Positions 34,548-45,740 of a stretch of DNA of 64,000 nucleotides are shown here, one piece after another. The DNA comes from Smallanthus sonchifolius (taxonomy: Eukaryota > Streptophyta > Magnoliopsida > Asterales > Asteraceae). The notes beneath the pieces were generated by a model. It had not been told where the DNA came from. It saw nothing but the letters and a program-made list of their open reading frames with translations, and searched no databases. Each line of letters begins with the position of its first letter. Positions within the stretch are counted from its first letter, which is position 1. Made by a program: the position numbers and the translations under genes. Location: assembly GCA_023525975.1 (NCBI GenBank), contig CM042035.1, forward strand, positions 37,105,001-37,169,000. Reading direction: 5' to 3'.

Positions 34548-37500
34548 ATGGCTCGGGCGTTTACTAACGAATTAAACCTGTTAGCGAACACTCAACCCGA
34601 ATGGAAAGGTGCAGCATTGCAATATAGGGAGATAGTTGACTTCTTGAACCGCTCAAGAGTCAGCTACCCGACCGTGTCAAAACCTTACTTGGAACAATTC
34701 TGGGAGACGGCGGAGCACGACTGCACGGTATCCCCCAATGTCATTAGGGCTACCATTGCAGGTCAGGCTATTGCCTTCTCTGAAGATACTATAAGAAGGG
34801 TCCTACAGTTCAGAGACCTCGCGACCGACCCGACAGCCTATCCAGACTACTTTGTGGATGGCTGTTGGAGACAAAGAATGGGATATGTCGGAGCGAGGGA
34901 CTATGCTTCATACAAAAAGATGTGGGTATTAGACCAATGGCGATATTTCGCCCACGTCATGATCGTGTGCATCTCGTCAAGGAAAGCTGGTAAAGATGCC
35001 ATGGGTCATGACCTTACAGCAGCCATGGTGGGCTTGTCTCTTAATAGGGGCTACAACTTCTCGCGCTACATCTTCAAAGCAATCAATGACCAGATCAACA
35101 CAACGGAGAAGTTTAGATTCTTGTTGTACCCTAGGTTTGTGCAACTTTTGATCGATGACGTGTTGCCAAACCTTCCTGCTATAGGGGAAAGACTGCAAGT
35201 CAAGCGGGTGGACAAAAGAGTATTTGCTCAATTTCTGAAGCCAGGCAGTGTAGAACCTACCCCTGTGCACATAGAACTCTTTGGCCACCTTCTAAATGAA
35301 GTATATGTGGCACCTGAATACTGGAGATGGTACAGCCACGACTCGGAACCTGAACTGAGTGAACATTCTGATGAACAGCAGGAACAACAAGATGAGGAGA
35401 ATGATAGTGATGATGGTTCGTCTGAGGATGGAGACGACGAAGGCGGTGATGGTGGTGCTGAGGAATCCGATTCAGAAGCAACAGAATCAAATTCTTCTGA
35501 TTCCGATGACGCACCATCACAGGCATACCCCAGGAGATCGGCACAGGTAACCCTACCTGAGTCGTCCTCCAAAAGAAAGCGACAGAGCTCGAGCAGGGAA
35601 TATGAGCCAACATCTGACTCTGACGCTGCTCTATAAAGACAAAGAAGAGAAAGTGTTCAGAAGAACAGGGGAGATAGGCAAGAGGTTGCTATCCCTAGTG
35701 TGGTAGAGGTACCGATTGTGCAGCAAGTACATGTTTCAGCTGCCAGTCCGGATTCAGCCTCTACCCCACCAGCACAGCAATTGAACCGTAGGAGGAGAAG
35801 ACCCAAGTTCAAGCTGACGTGGTAGTCACGACAGTCACAGAGGAGGTTCCTGTGACAGTGACCCTCCCTACGACATCAGTTCAAGTGGCGGTGACTACTC
35901 CAATTGTCACGGAGTCTGTCACCATCACCCCTACCATAACACCCACTCCAATCATCTCATCCCAAATCCCAACACCCACCATTGATCCTCCAAGTCAACT
36001 CTTCACTTATGAAGATTTCTCACAAGGGTTTGACTTTGGTACCATCTTCTCCTCCCCTATCCATAATGCCGAAGCGTCATCGTCTAGGCATCCTGATCGG
36101 AATGAGGCAAGGATCGATGTGCTAGAAACCCAAGTTACTGGACTGCTGAAGACTATTCAGAAGTCAAAGGAGGAATCTGATGCTCAACAAGCACAGATTA
36201 ATTCACTGGCCGATGAAGTTAGGATTCTACATAGCCAGAGAACGGGGACTAATGAGCGACTGAAGAACGTAATGGCACAGAATGAGCTGTTAATGAAGAC
36301 AAATGAAATGATTCTAGGCCATAGAACGTCACTTGAGCTAAGGCTGGATTTACAAAGAAAAGAGCACGAAGCGATGGTCAAATTAGTTGTAGAACTGACC
36401 AAGAAGCTTGATGCTCAGGGGGAGAAAGAGAAAGAGAAGGAGAAAGAGAAAGAGAAAGAAAAGAAATCCACTGGTGCTGAGCCTTATCATCCAGTCGACT
36501 TGACTAAGGATGAAGATAAAGACAAGGATCATGAAGCCAGTCCTAGTGGAGGTGAGCACCAAGCTTTGGCAATTGTGCCCATCTCTGCTATTCCAATGGT
36601 TGAGGGGGAGTCTACTCAGCAAGAGGGTGGTGATACCTCTGGTGGTGGTGGTGATAAAGGGAAGTCAGCTGCCGATGTGCTCAAGGACTTATCTGATGAT
36701 GAGATCCTTTATCTTGAGCCTGACTATTCCAAGGAAGCACAGATCGATGCTCTCCTTAATCTGGAAGAAGGAGAGATCGACTCTGGTGATGACTGGAATG
36801 ATGATGACGTAGATGTTGTGATCGAAATTCCCAAGGGTGACGGGGAAGGAGAGTACGAGCTAGAAGATGGAGATATCTTTGAAGTTCCATCCTTCGACGC
36901 TCCGTTCGACACAGGTTCAGTCGAGCAGGCCAGTAATGTAGAAGCCTCGACTGAAGCCTCCCCGGTTGACCCTGAACCTATGGACCCTGAGGCACCGAAA
37001 GATACAGACATGCCTTCTACCTCATCAAAGGGTCCAGCTCCTGTGTGGCAAAAGACGTCTATCATAGACAAGCACGGAGCCACATGAATGATCTTAACTG
37101 TAAGGTTCGAGGATGATAAACAGTTGTTCGCTATCAAAAGATCTGGGGGGGTTCAATACTTGAAACCCACCAGTGAAGCGTTCAGCTCCTTGCCCAAATA
37201 CGACCTTGTGAACCTTGCAAACCGAGAGCTGCTGGGTCATTCCAATCATGTAGTGGCGATGGGTTTGTGGGTGGTTCTGCATCGAGAAGCAAGATCAGGG
37301 AAGTTCCAGATGTTCAAGCCTCAAGTGCCCAAGAGAGTCAAGGATAAGCACGCTGTGCATCCTGTGACTAAGAAGCACTTAAAGAAATTGGTATACAAGT
37401 CAGTGCGATGTGAAACTAAGATTCCCCTGAGCAAGTTATCTCAGGATATTCTTGGTGACATGTGGTACTGGTACGTAGATCCAAAAACGGGCGAGGCTGT

Positions 37501-37735
37501 GATCATGGGAAAGGGACGTTTCGAGAGTGGGAACTTAGTGCTAAAAGAACTGATCAGAATATTTGATGAAGTCTGCTTCATCAACTTTTCTGTGAAAGAT
37601 CTGGAGGTACTAGCTGATAGGTATTGTGTCCACACGGACGAATGGACAAAGGTCCTTGCTTCTAAATATGACAAGGTGATCAAGTTCTGTCTTGAATACA
37701 AAAAGAAGATGGAAGCTAAGGATGGACAGCTGTGA
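34548..37735 (+). pseudogene. Cop-3 ORF2, post-pol protein (plant transposon-associated domain), broken
   Basis: One long gene of about 1060 codons in three pieces: 34548-35636, about 35820-37087 and 37088-37735. Stops at 35634-35636 and 37085-37087 and a frameshift near 35800-35820 break it. The N-terminal domain (about residues 20-240; IVDFLNRSRVSYPTVSK, then a WRYFAHVMIVCISS helix and FLLYPRFVQLLID) is of the kind annotated as putative plant transposon protein in Copia-linked ORFs and is homologous to Cop-5 ORF2 (59492-59878). The middle is very acidic and Ser-rich, then Thr/Pro-rich, a coiled coil (about 36095-36420) and a Lys-Glu run (36421-36470). The C-terminal domain (37088-37735) I do not recognise. 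It follows pol and ends just before the PPT. Function unknown. Confidence 0.75.
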
Positions 37736-37782
37736 AGACTGAAGATTGAAGACTGAAGACGATGAGATCCGGAGCTGTTGTC

Positions 37783-37793
37783 AAGGGGGAGTT
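37783..37793 (+). other. Cop-3 polypurine tract
   Basis: AAGGGGGAGTT directly before the 3' LTR; primes plus-strand synthesis. Confidence 0.9.
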
Positions 37794-38233
37794 TGTTGAA
37801 GCACTTTCCTGTGACAACACTCTGGATAGAGTCTTAGTTTGTATTTTCATGTCTGTAACTGTCTTTGTAGTAAGAGTCTTTATGTATTAGTTTATCGAGA
37901 TGTTTTTACTTTTACATATTGAATGTTGCATTTCTTTCTAAGTGTTTTGCGCACTTAAATGTGCGCAGGAGAATGCTCCTGCGTACTTAGCAAGTACGCA
38001 AGAATACCTTTGCGTACTTGTTAAGTACGCAAGAGCAATTTGCCCTGCGCACTTGTTAAGTGCGCAGGCATCAGGTCAGGTATAAATAGGACAGGTTGAC
38101 AGAAGTTAAGTACGCAGTCCTCATAGCAAATACGTAGATTGTAAACCAAGTGCTTTTCTCTGTAACCTTCAAGTGTTTATAATTCAAAGAAAGTTTAAAG
38201 TGTCTTGTCTTGTCGGTTTACTTTGTTTAGCTA
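37794..38233 (+). repeat. Cop-3 3' LTR (LTR-a copy), truncated
   Basis: Matches LTR-a from TGTTGAAGCACT to GCTAGACT, then breaks off about 80 bases before the expected end. Cassettes are perfect here: 37981-37999 and 38012-38030 (GCGTACTT, T-A pair) and 38047-38065 (GCGCACTT, C-G pair). The TATA box TATAAATAGG is at 38091-38100. Confidence 0.9.
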
Positions 38234-38700
38234 GACTTAAATAATACCTAAAGTTTCACTTCTGCGCAAAGGTAATGTGTCACACTTGTAAAGTTATTTA
38301 AGTCTAATTAAGCACTAATTCGCCTAATATAACTAAGTGTTTTTGCTTCTGCCCGAAGGTGATGTGTCACATTTAGTTTTCGTGAAGCTAGTTATGTGTG
38401 TACGAAATAAATGTTTCACTTCTGACCAAAGGTGATGTGTTACATTCTTACTGCACATACTCACTGTAAAATTGTTCCTAATACTAAACAACTGTTTCAC
38501 TTTTGCCCAAATGTGATGTGTTACATTGTTTAAGTAGAACCTAATAAATCTATTATTTTGGTGATTATAATAGATATTTATCACAGCTTCATTAATTCAA
38601 TGGTCCTCATTTCCGCGTGCCTTAGTTTAAGTTACCCCATAGACACTCTAAGTTCTTCTTTAGCAATTAGTATCTTATTCTTTCTAATATAAAATCCACT
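38234..38700 (+). repeat. Leader-like repeats before Cop-4 gag
   Basis: Four copies of a unit of about 30 bp of the form TTCACTTCTGCCCAAAGGTG plus ATGTGTnACAT (starting near 38262, 38344, 38414, 38491), spaced about 75 bases. A fifth is on the other side of Cop-3 at about 13651. Non-coding; probably the LTR or leader of the element to which the Cop-4 gag belongs. Confidence 0.6.
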
Positions 38701-39049
38701 GCAGCCCCTAACTTGGGAATCGAAACTTTGAATGGCAATAACTTCTCTGCTTGGAAAGATTCCCTGATGCTGCCTCTCGGCTTAATGGAATTCGATCGCG
38801 CACTCGACAAGCCTGCACCTGTTGAACTAACTAACAAAAGCACTCCTCAAGACATTATCAAGCATGAGAAGTGGTCGAGGTGTAACCGCATGGCTCTTGT
38901 CCTAATGAAGAACTCTATCAATCTGATCATCGAAGGAGCTATACTAGATTCTAAAGATGCTAAGACTTATCTGGCTTCTGTGGAGGATCAATTCAAGGGA
39001 ACTTCTAAGGCGCGTGTTAGCCCGAGTAGGCCCAATAGAACTGCAAGCC
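38701..39049 (+). pseudogene. Cop-4 Copia gag N-terminal fragment
   Basis: Codes for the start of a Copia Gag: LNGNNFSAWKDSLMLPLG, a helix-rich UBN2-type N-terminus with EKWSRCNRMALVLMKNSI and a tail VEDQFKGTSKA ending near 39010. It differs from the Cop-2 and Cop-3 gags, so it is another family. The rest is missing: after about 40 bases of unrelated sequence the Cop-5 LTR begins at 39050. No start codon is certain because the ORF is open upstream of 38713. Confidence 0.75.
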
Positions 39050-39799
39050 TGTAGGATCGGTGAATACAAGATGGTTCTATTCTAGTTGAGATTGGCGGAA
39101 ACAATCACAACTAAGCAATGTAAACAAGTAAACAAGAAGAATACTGATAAATGCAATTTGTATTAAGCTTCAAAGATTACAAGATTACAGAGAAAACTCT
39201 TAAGTAAAAGCACAATTATACAATGACTCTAAGAACTACTTATATAGTAACTTAGAATCAAGACAGACCCTTGATTCTAAGGATCAGATCTAACACAAGC
39301 CGTTGATCTTGTATTGAAGCTATTCTACATGTAACGACAATAAATACTACAAAAATTATCTTTACTCAAACGTTTTCTTAGGCATCATTTCTTGAGTCCT
39401 TGAAAGAAGAGCGTTGTTTTCTTTTATTATCTTGCACCAGTAACATTCTTTCTGCGTGGAGTCTGTCAGTGTTGCAGCAGAAAGTTGTCAGTGGTAATGG
39501 TTGCTTTATCGAAGCCAGTCAACTACAACATTTGATCTTCAGTGGGAATGGCTATTAGCAGCAATGTTGTTGATTAGCAGCAAGACACAACTGTCCACAA
39601 CTGCTGATGATTTTCCTATCAACAACAACTTTGGTCCTCAGCAGATAAGGCTATCCGCAGCAGATTGGTTCTTCAGCAGAAGAACAAGTATCAGCAGCAG
39701 ATAAGATTGTTCGCAGCAGTTTATCGATCTGCAGCAAACTCTGAGGTCTACAGCAGTTGTACTTAGAGAATTTTGTAGCCATCAGTGTTTATTTCTACA
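39050..39799 (-). repeat. Cop-5 3' LTR
   Basis: A 750-bp LTR in minus orientation. On the plus strand it runs TGTAGGATC to TTTCTACA. A PPT adjoins it on the right. At about 39465-39740 it is rich in AGCAGCAA/TTGCTGCT half-sites that form loose inverted repeats, as in the ORF2 leader of the same element. A TATATAAG box (minus) lies at about 39238-39246. The 5 bases to the left (AAGCC) would be one half of a target duplication; the partner is outside the window. Confidence 0.82.
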
Positions 39800-39812
39800 A
39801 ACTCCCCCTAGA
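39800..39812 (-). other. Cop-5 polypurine tract
   Basis: Minus strand CTAGGGGGAGT directly before the 3' LTR. Confidence 0.85.
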
Positions 39813-39847
39813 CTGATGCTACCAAAACTCTCTTACTGCTTTTGCTG

Positions 39848-42800
39848 CTAAAGCTTTTCCATGTTGCAGACTATCCTTTCTACCTCATAGCCTCTTGGGT
39901 CCTGGCTGGGATTGTTTAGAGGAAGCTCAGATAGAGTCTTTATGTGTTTGCTTGAAATTTTGAAGATGGCCTTGCTTGAACATATCATCTTCTGTCCTTT
40001 AACATCAATCAAGATAAACTCGTTGGTATCAGCCTTGAAGGACCAACTCGTGAATGGAGAATGGGATTGAAGAGGTTTGGCATCAATGATTAGATCTTTA
40101 CTAGGGTTGAAGTGATGTTTGATTTCTAGCAAAAGATGTCTCCCACCTTCATTCTCTGTCTTATAGGCTTCACCCAACTACAATATTCTTCTTAGATCTG
40201 AGTCTGGGAGTTGCAGTACCTCATCAACAAATTTATATATAGATCTTTTTAGTTTTTCCTTTCCCCTGAAGACTTCAAACCATTTGTCTTGAGTGTTGTA
40301 GAACCAGAAAACTATTTCTCTGGTGTGATGGTAGGTTTGGTTTTCTTCTTGGAAGGCTGCTGATGAGGAGGAGCTGGATGGAGGGATTTGGACTTCGTGG
40401 GAAGAGAGGAATGAGGTCTAGGCTGGAGAGTGGAAGTATGGTGGGAGGAGGAAGTATTGGATGAGGGAGAAGGCTTGGGTTTCTTTGATTTGTGTTCAGT
40501 AGTTTGAGTTATCACCCTTTTCTTGGATCCTGTCTTCCCCAATCTTTCTTCCTCTTTCTTCTTGACTTTGGAGTACAAGGCTTGCAAGTTCATGAAACTC
40601 ATGGGGCCTAGCCTTTTTCCACTTTCTCCTCTGGCATTCAGGAAGTCAGTCATGACCTTCCTTTCTTCATGGGTCCTTATGTTGAATTCAATGGTCTTCT
40701 TGGATTTTTGCTTGGCTTTTTCTTCTTCATCCCTTTTCTTATTTGCCAATTGACCTTGCTGACCCATGAAGGCTCTATAGATTTCTTTATTTGATAGTTT
40801 CTCAAGGTAGTGTGCATCCTCACCTTGAGAAATCAGAGCCGCTATCCATTCTTCTCTCATTTCTTTGGCTAGTTCAGAATCAGTTATTCTGAACTTAGCC
40901 TCTTCCCTTTTCTTCTTCTCCCTTTCTTCTTCTTTTTTTATTAAACTGTTCATGCAGGTGAAGAGCTAGGGCTTCATCTTCTTGTAATTGAGAAGCTACA
41001 GGAAATCTGACTTTGAGATCATCCAGCTGTTTAGCATACAGCTGGATTTGTTGTTCTCTGAAGAGCATGGCAGCTTTTCTTTCTTGAATTTTTCTTAGCT
41101 CTGCCATCTCCTCTTCTTCTTTTATTCTTCGTCTTTCCTCCCTTTCCCTTTGCTCTTTCACCAGTCTCTCTTCCACCTCTTCAGTCATTACTCCCTTCCC
41201 CTTGGCTTTGGTTGATGCCTCTGCTTCAGCTTCATGGATCACAACAGCAGATGTTTTAGATATTCTTGGGATCTCTGCTTCAGATTCATTGGCAGTTTGG
41301 GGAGTGGATGGGGGAAGGTTTCTTGCTTCATCTTCTTCCCATTCACACCTAATTACTTCCTTCCATCTTTTCCTTACATCCTCCAACTCTCTTCTTCTAG
41401 ATTCTTTTGCAGTGTTCAGAGTGGCGGTTGGTGAGGAGAGAAGAGAGAAATTTGAGTCAGAGGAGGCATCTTCTGCAAGGCGTCCCTCCTTTTCAAGATG
41501 AGCTTTGATAGTTTTGATCATTGCTTGCCTCTCTAAGGAGTTGACATTGCAGATATGTGTTCTGAACTCAAAAATGTTGTATAGGAAATATGAGTTGAGG
41601 AGTAGGATCTCATTGATGTGGTTGAAGAAGACAGATGATCCATCACTCAGAAAGAAGGTGAAGCCAGAGGGCCCAGTGCACGACCATCCTAGCATTGCCA
41701 GTCCCCTGACCATCTCATTGTGTCTGAAGCTTCTCCAACAAATATTTTCTTCGTCAGTTAAAGTACTGCTCCTGATCAGGTCAAGTCTACTTGGAGCCAG
41801 TCTTTGTGCTGCTGCTGTAGAAGATTTTGCGCGGTCTTTAGGATATGCCACCCTATTTGTTTCTTCTAATAGTGCTTCAAACCAGGGCAGATTTTCCTCC
41901 ATTAAGTCTTGGAACCTTCAGATTGCAACTTTTGCTGAGAGATCTGAAGAGGTGTTGATGATGCTGGATAAATACAGTTCAAGCACTTGAAGAGGATTTA
42001 GTGCATCCCAGTTTAGTTCTTCTACTCCGCTGAACTGTTTCCCAATCCAGAATCTCTCAGATTGACCATCATACCCCCAAGCTAGTATGGAGCAAAAATC
42101 TAGCTTGTCTGCAGTCAGTGTGAAATTGGGGTCAATGGTTAGACTTATTATGGCCGCTGCTTCAGGAAGAATGCTGACTGATGGAGGTGTGTCTTCATGG
42201 TGACTTGTATTTGTCAACACCTCATCACAGGCTGAACAACCAACTTCCAATCCTCAGTGATTTCTTCCTCTTCATCTACTGAGTCTGGCAAGTCATGAAC
42301 TTGAACAAAGGCAGGTTTTAATAAGGAACTTTGAAATGCAGCCTGCTCTTGTATCCAGTCCTCAAGGCTGTCAGCATCATCTTCTACTGCCACTATCTCC
42401 TCATTTTTGGTTGCATCTATTTGAGTTCCCACTGATACAAGGGAAGGAGTAGGCACAGTTGGATATTGATGGGATTCATGCATAGAGAGTTGGTGCCTTA
42501 GTTTGGACACTTCAGCCTCTAGCATAGCCACCCTGGCCGTTAATTCCATATTTTTGAGTTTCAGATTGTCCTCATCCACAGTTGTGGAATCCTTGGAGCT
42601 GGATGGGGTTTTAGGCCTAGCCTCTGCATCCCCATCACCCTGGTTTTCTTGGCACCTGGGATTCCTCTCAGTGAAGAGTGTTTCAAAGGAAACATCCTCA
42701 CTGTGAGTTGCCATGGTTAGGGTCTTAGTGATGTTATCACTGTCCTCCTGGTTAGTTGATGTACTAGGAGTAGTGACAGCCCTTTCCACATTCACTCTAT

Positions 42801-43740
42801 CAGTAATCCCAGAGTGAACCTTCTTGGGTGATGAACTTGGGTTAGGTGCACTAGCAGCCAAGTCAATCAATACCTCCAAGATAGTAGTTGTTTGAGAAGG
42901 TATATCATCTTGACAAAGTGCCTCTGCACTTAAGTTCAGAGAAGAAAAATAATGGAATGGCTCAGTGGGTTGTTCTATGGATCTGGGATGTGATCCTGAT
43001 CCTAACAGAGAAGCTTCCACGGAATTCTCTCTAATGATGTGGCTATCCCTTTTGATATTCTCATCAGAATTTTAGGATTCTGAATGAGGGCTTTTAGGTT
43101 GGGATTGGGCCTTTGAGACAAGAAGAGAAGGAGTCTTCTTTCTCCTTTTTCTAGTATATTTTGCCGCAATTGGGGCCCTTTGTTCCAGTTGAACGATAAC
43201 ATCCAAAACAGGTTTAAGTAATTTATGTGCCTGTGCACCCTTAGTAGTATGCACAGGGGTTCGAACAGTGGAAGCAGATTGTTGTTCAGGATGTGAAGAG
43301 GAAGGTGTGGGATCAGTATCAGTTGGGATTGCTGAACTGTCACCCTGGGTAATTTGTATGTTCATCATTGTAGATAACAATGGAACATTGACCCTGAGAA
43401 CTTTTTGGAAACAATTCTTATACTTTGAAAGATGTTATTTTTATGTCCCAGTAGAAGATAGATTTTTGCAGATTTTGAAAGATCTTTTAATTCGTTATTG
43501 AAAACCTCCTGCGAGAATCTTGGGTACATAAAAAATGATTTATTTGCACCTTCTTTAAGGTTATATCTCAAACCTTCAAAGATGAGATGTGCAAAGTTGA
43601 AACCCTGGCCAGAAACCATACCATGAATAGCAGAGGCAAGTGCAGAGCTCACTTAATGCCATCCACTTCTCTTCTGGGATATGCATTGTAGAAGAGTGGG
43701 GCATAGAAACTTCTATGGAGGGCCCATCAGCTCCTTTTTT
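39848..43740 (-). pseudogene. Cop-5 ORF2, C-terminal 3/4, broken
   Basis: Continuation of the gene at 59492-59878, cut by Gyp-B at 43741. From right to left: a segment homologous to the second half of the Cop-3 ORF2 N-terminal domain (FNFAHLIFEGLRYNL, SFFMYPRF; about 43650-43370); Ser/Pro-rich linkers with a basic TRKRRKK block (about 43160); a coiled coil (about 42560-42480); a folded-looking segment (WSCTGPSGFTFFLSDGSS, about 41690); a long charged coiled coil of Glu/Arg/Lys (about 41190-40890); a Lys/Ser/Pro-rich low-complexity part (40540-40310); and a last domain 40177-39848 (FILIDVKGQKMICSSK). At least six stops or frame changes occur. It has no enzyme motif I recognise. It ends just before the PPT, as in Cop-3. 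Confidence 0.7.
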
Positions 43741-43745
43741 ATTGT

Positions 43746-44896
43746 TGACGGGTGGTCCACGGGACAACCTTTAAGTATGTTAAAAGATAATTTAATCCCA
43801 CATTTGATCATGTAACTATCTTGAATTAGATAACTACAGTTGCGTATGTCTCAGGTATGTTCGGGGCTAAAAAGGAGTGGGAAATGCAGCTTTGGGAAGA
43901 AGCTAATCGAGTGGACATTTTGCCCAGACTCTACCGTAGCTTACGGTGCCGTAAGCTACGGTAGCCCCCTGAAGACTTGTCCCCCACCGTAAGGCAGTAG
44001 GAACTCAGCGTAACAACTTAAATGCTACCGTAAGTTAAGGTAGCTACCGTAGCTTATGGTAGACATTGACGCAGAAAGTGTAACTGCCAATAAAAACCAA
44101 TTTTCCAAGGGGCTTTTGATATTCTCATCATTGGAGACGTTTCTAGATAGTTTTTTGGGCGAAAATTGGAGACTTCTTGGGTTCAAAACAATTTCTAATC
44201 ATTGGGTTTGTTTTTTTTTATTCATATGAACATTAATCTTTGTGTGATGATGATGCACCAAGGCATGAGTGGCTAAACTTGTGGTGTTCATCCTAGGTTG
44301 AAGGTTTGTCTAAGACATTTGTGTTTTTATCCGTATTTCTAGAATAATAGACTTGCAATGTTTGTTTGTTTATTATGGTGTGTGAATGTTTGTTTGGAAA
44401 TTGTTGATTGATGTTTTGATCATAATCTAAATTGTACGTTCTTGGTGTCGTTGACAATCGAGATATCACGGGAGGGATTAGGGTTGGATATTGGTTAATT
44501 GGTCATCGGGTAACAACCTTGCATTTTCATAATCCGAGTACTTAGTTCCCTTTTATCACAAACAGGTGGTCACACATGAATCATGTCTATGTGATTCTTT
44601 CAAGTTGGATTTAAACATGGATGTCAATTGAAACCGGAAACCTAGGATGATCGCTTTTTCCTAAACTGTTTACAAAGCTAATTTTTTATTTGCAATTTAT
44701 TTAGTTAATCTTAGTTGTTGAAACCAAACAATCAAAATCGTGAATTTACATTTCTTGCAATTTAGTTTAAGTTAGTTAAATCCAAAGCTACATAATAAAC
44801 ACATTTTCCACAAACTCCTCGTGTTCGATACCCACTTACCGCTAGCTATTTGGTTGTAATTGGTTTAAATTTGATTGAGACTACGACCTCACGTCA
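43746..44896 (+). repeat. Gyp-B 5' LTR
   Basis: TGACGGGTGG to CTCACGTCA, 1151 bp. Inverted-repeat cassettes with CTACCGTA/TACGGTAG stems lie at about 43931-43964 and 44033-44063; those near 44040-44060 are damaged by point changes that are absent from the 3' LTR. Confidence 0.95.
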
Positions 44897-45740
44897 TTGC
44901 TTTTTAGATGGGTATTCGGGATATAACCAAATTGCCATCCCCCCGGATGACCAACACAAGACCACTTTCACTTGTCCGTATGGCACTTTTGCTTTTCGAT
45001 GAATGCCATTCGGCTTGTGTAATGCCCCGGCGACTTTCCAACGATGTATGATGAGTATTTTCTCGGACATGGTTGGGGAGTCACTTGAGGTATTTACAGA
45101 TGATTTCTCCATTTTTGGCACAAGTTTTGAGTCTTGTCTCGACGAGTTGGAAAAAGTTTTAAAAAGATGTGTCGAGAAAAACTTGGTGCTAAGTTGGGAG
45201 AAAAATCATTTCATGGTCCAAGAGGGTATTGTGTTGGGTCATGTTATTTTAGAAAAAGGGATGGAGGTGGATAAGGCAAAAATTCGGGTAATATCATCTT
45301 TGCCTCCACCAAAGAATGTTAAGGTGGTAAGATCATTTTTGGGGCATGCGGGATTTTACCGACGATTTATTAAAGGTTTTAGTGTGATTACTAAACCTTT
45401 ATGTAATTTGTTATTAAAATATGTTCCCTTTGATTTTACTAACGAATGTTTGCAAGCTTTTAATATCTTGAAGGAACAGTTGGTGAAAGCTCCCATTTTG
45501 CAACCGCCGGATTGGTCGAGGCCGTTCGAGATTATGTGTGATGCAAGTGACACAACAATTGGAGCGGTTTTGGGCCAACGCATTGATAAAAAGCCGGTGG
45601 CAATTTACTATGCAAGCAAGACATTTTTCGAGGCGCAATTGAATTACACCACAACCGAAAAGGAGTTGTTAGCGGTGGTGTATGCCTTGGACAAATTTCG
45701 GTCGTACATATGGGGAAGCAAGGTGATTGTGTATTCGGAC
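44897..45740 (+). pseudogene. Gyp-B reverse transcriptase and RNase H start
   Basis: Starts in mid-domain directly at the LTR end with FLDGYSGYNQIAIPPDDQHK, so the N-terminal part of RT (and gag, protease) is absent here. A TGA at 44999-45001 stands where CGA (Arg) is expected before MPFGLCNAPATFQR. The active-site box is FTDD (45093-45104), both Asp present. RNase H begins near 45500 (FEIMCDASDTTIGAVLGQ) with the EKELLAVVYA block near 45658 and breaks after VIVYSD at 45740, where the hAT element is inserted; coding resumes in the same frame at 48683. Confidence 0.9.

Noticed and set aside
35228..35613. Two minus-strand ORFs of 114 and 118 residues
   Set aside because: Antisense shadows of the acidic Ser/Asp-rich part of Cop-3 ORF2.
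41202..41990. Plus-strand ORFs over Cop-5 ORF2
   Set aside because: Antisense of a charged coiled coil; they lack start context and any known domain.
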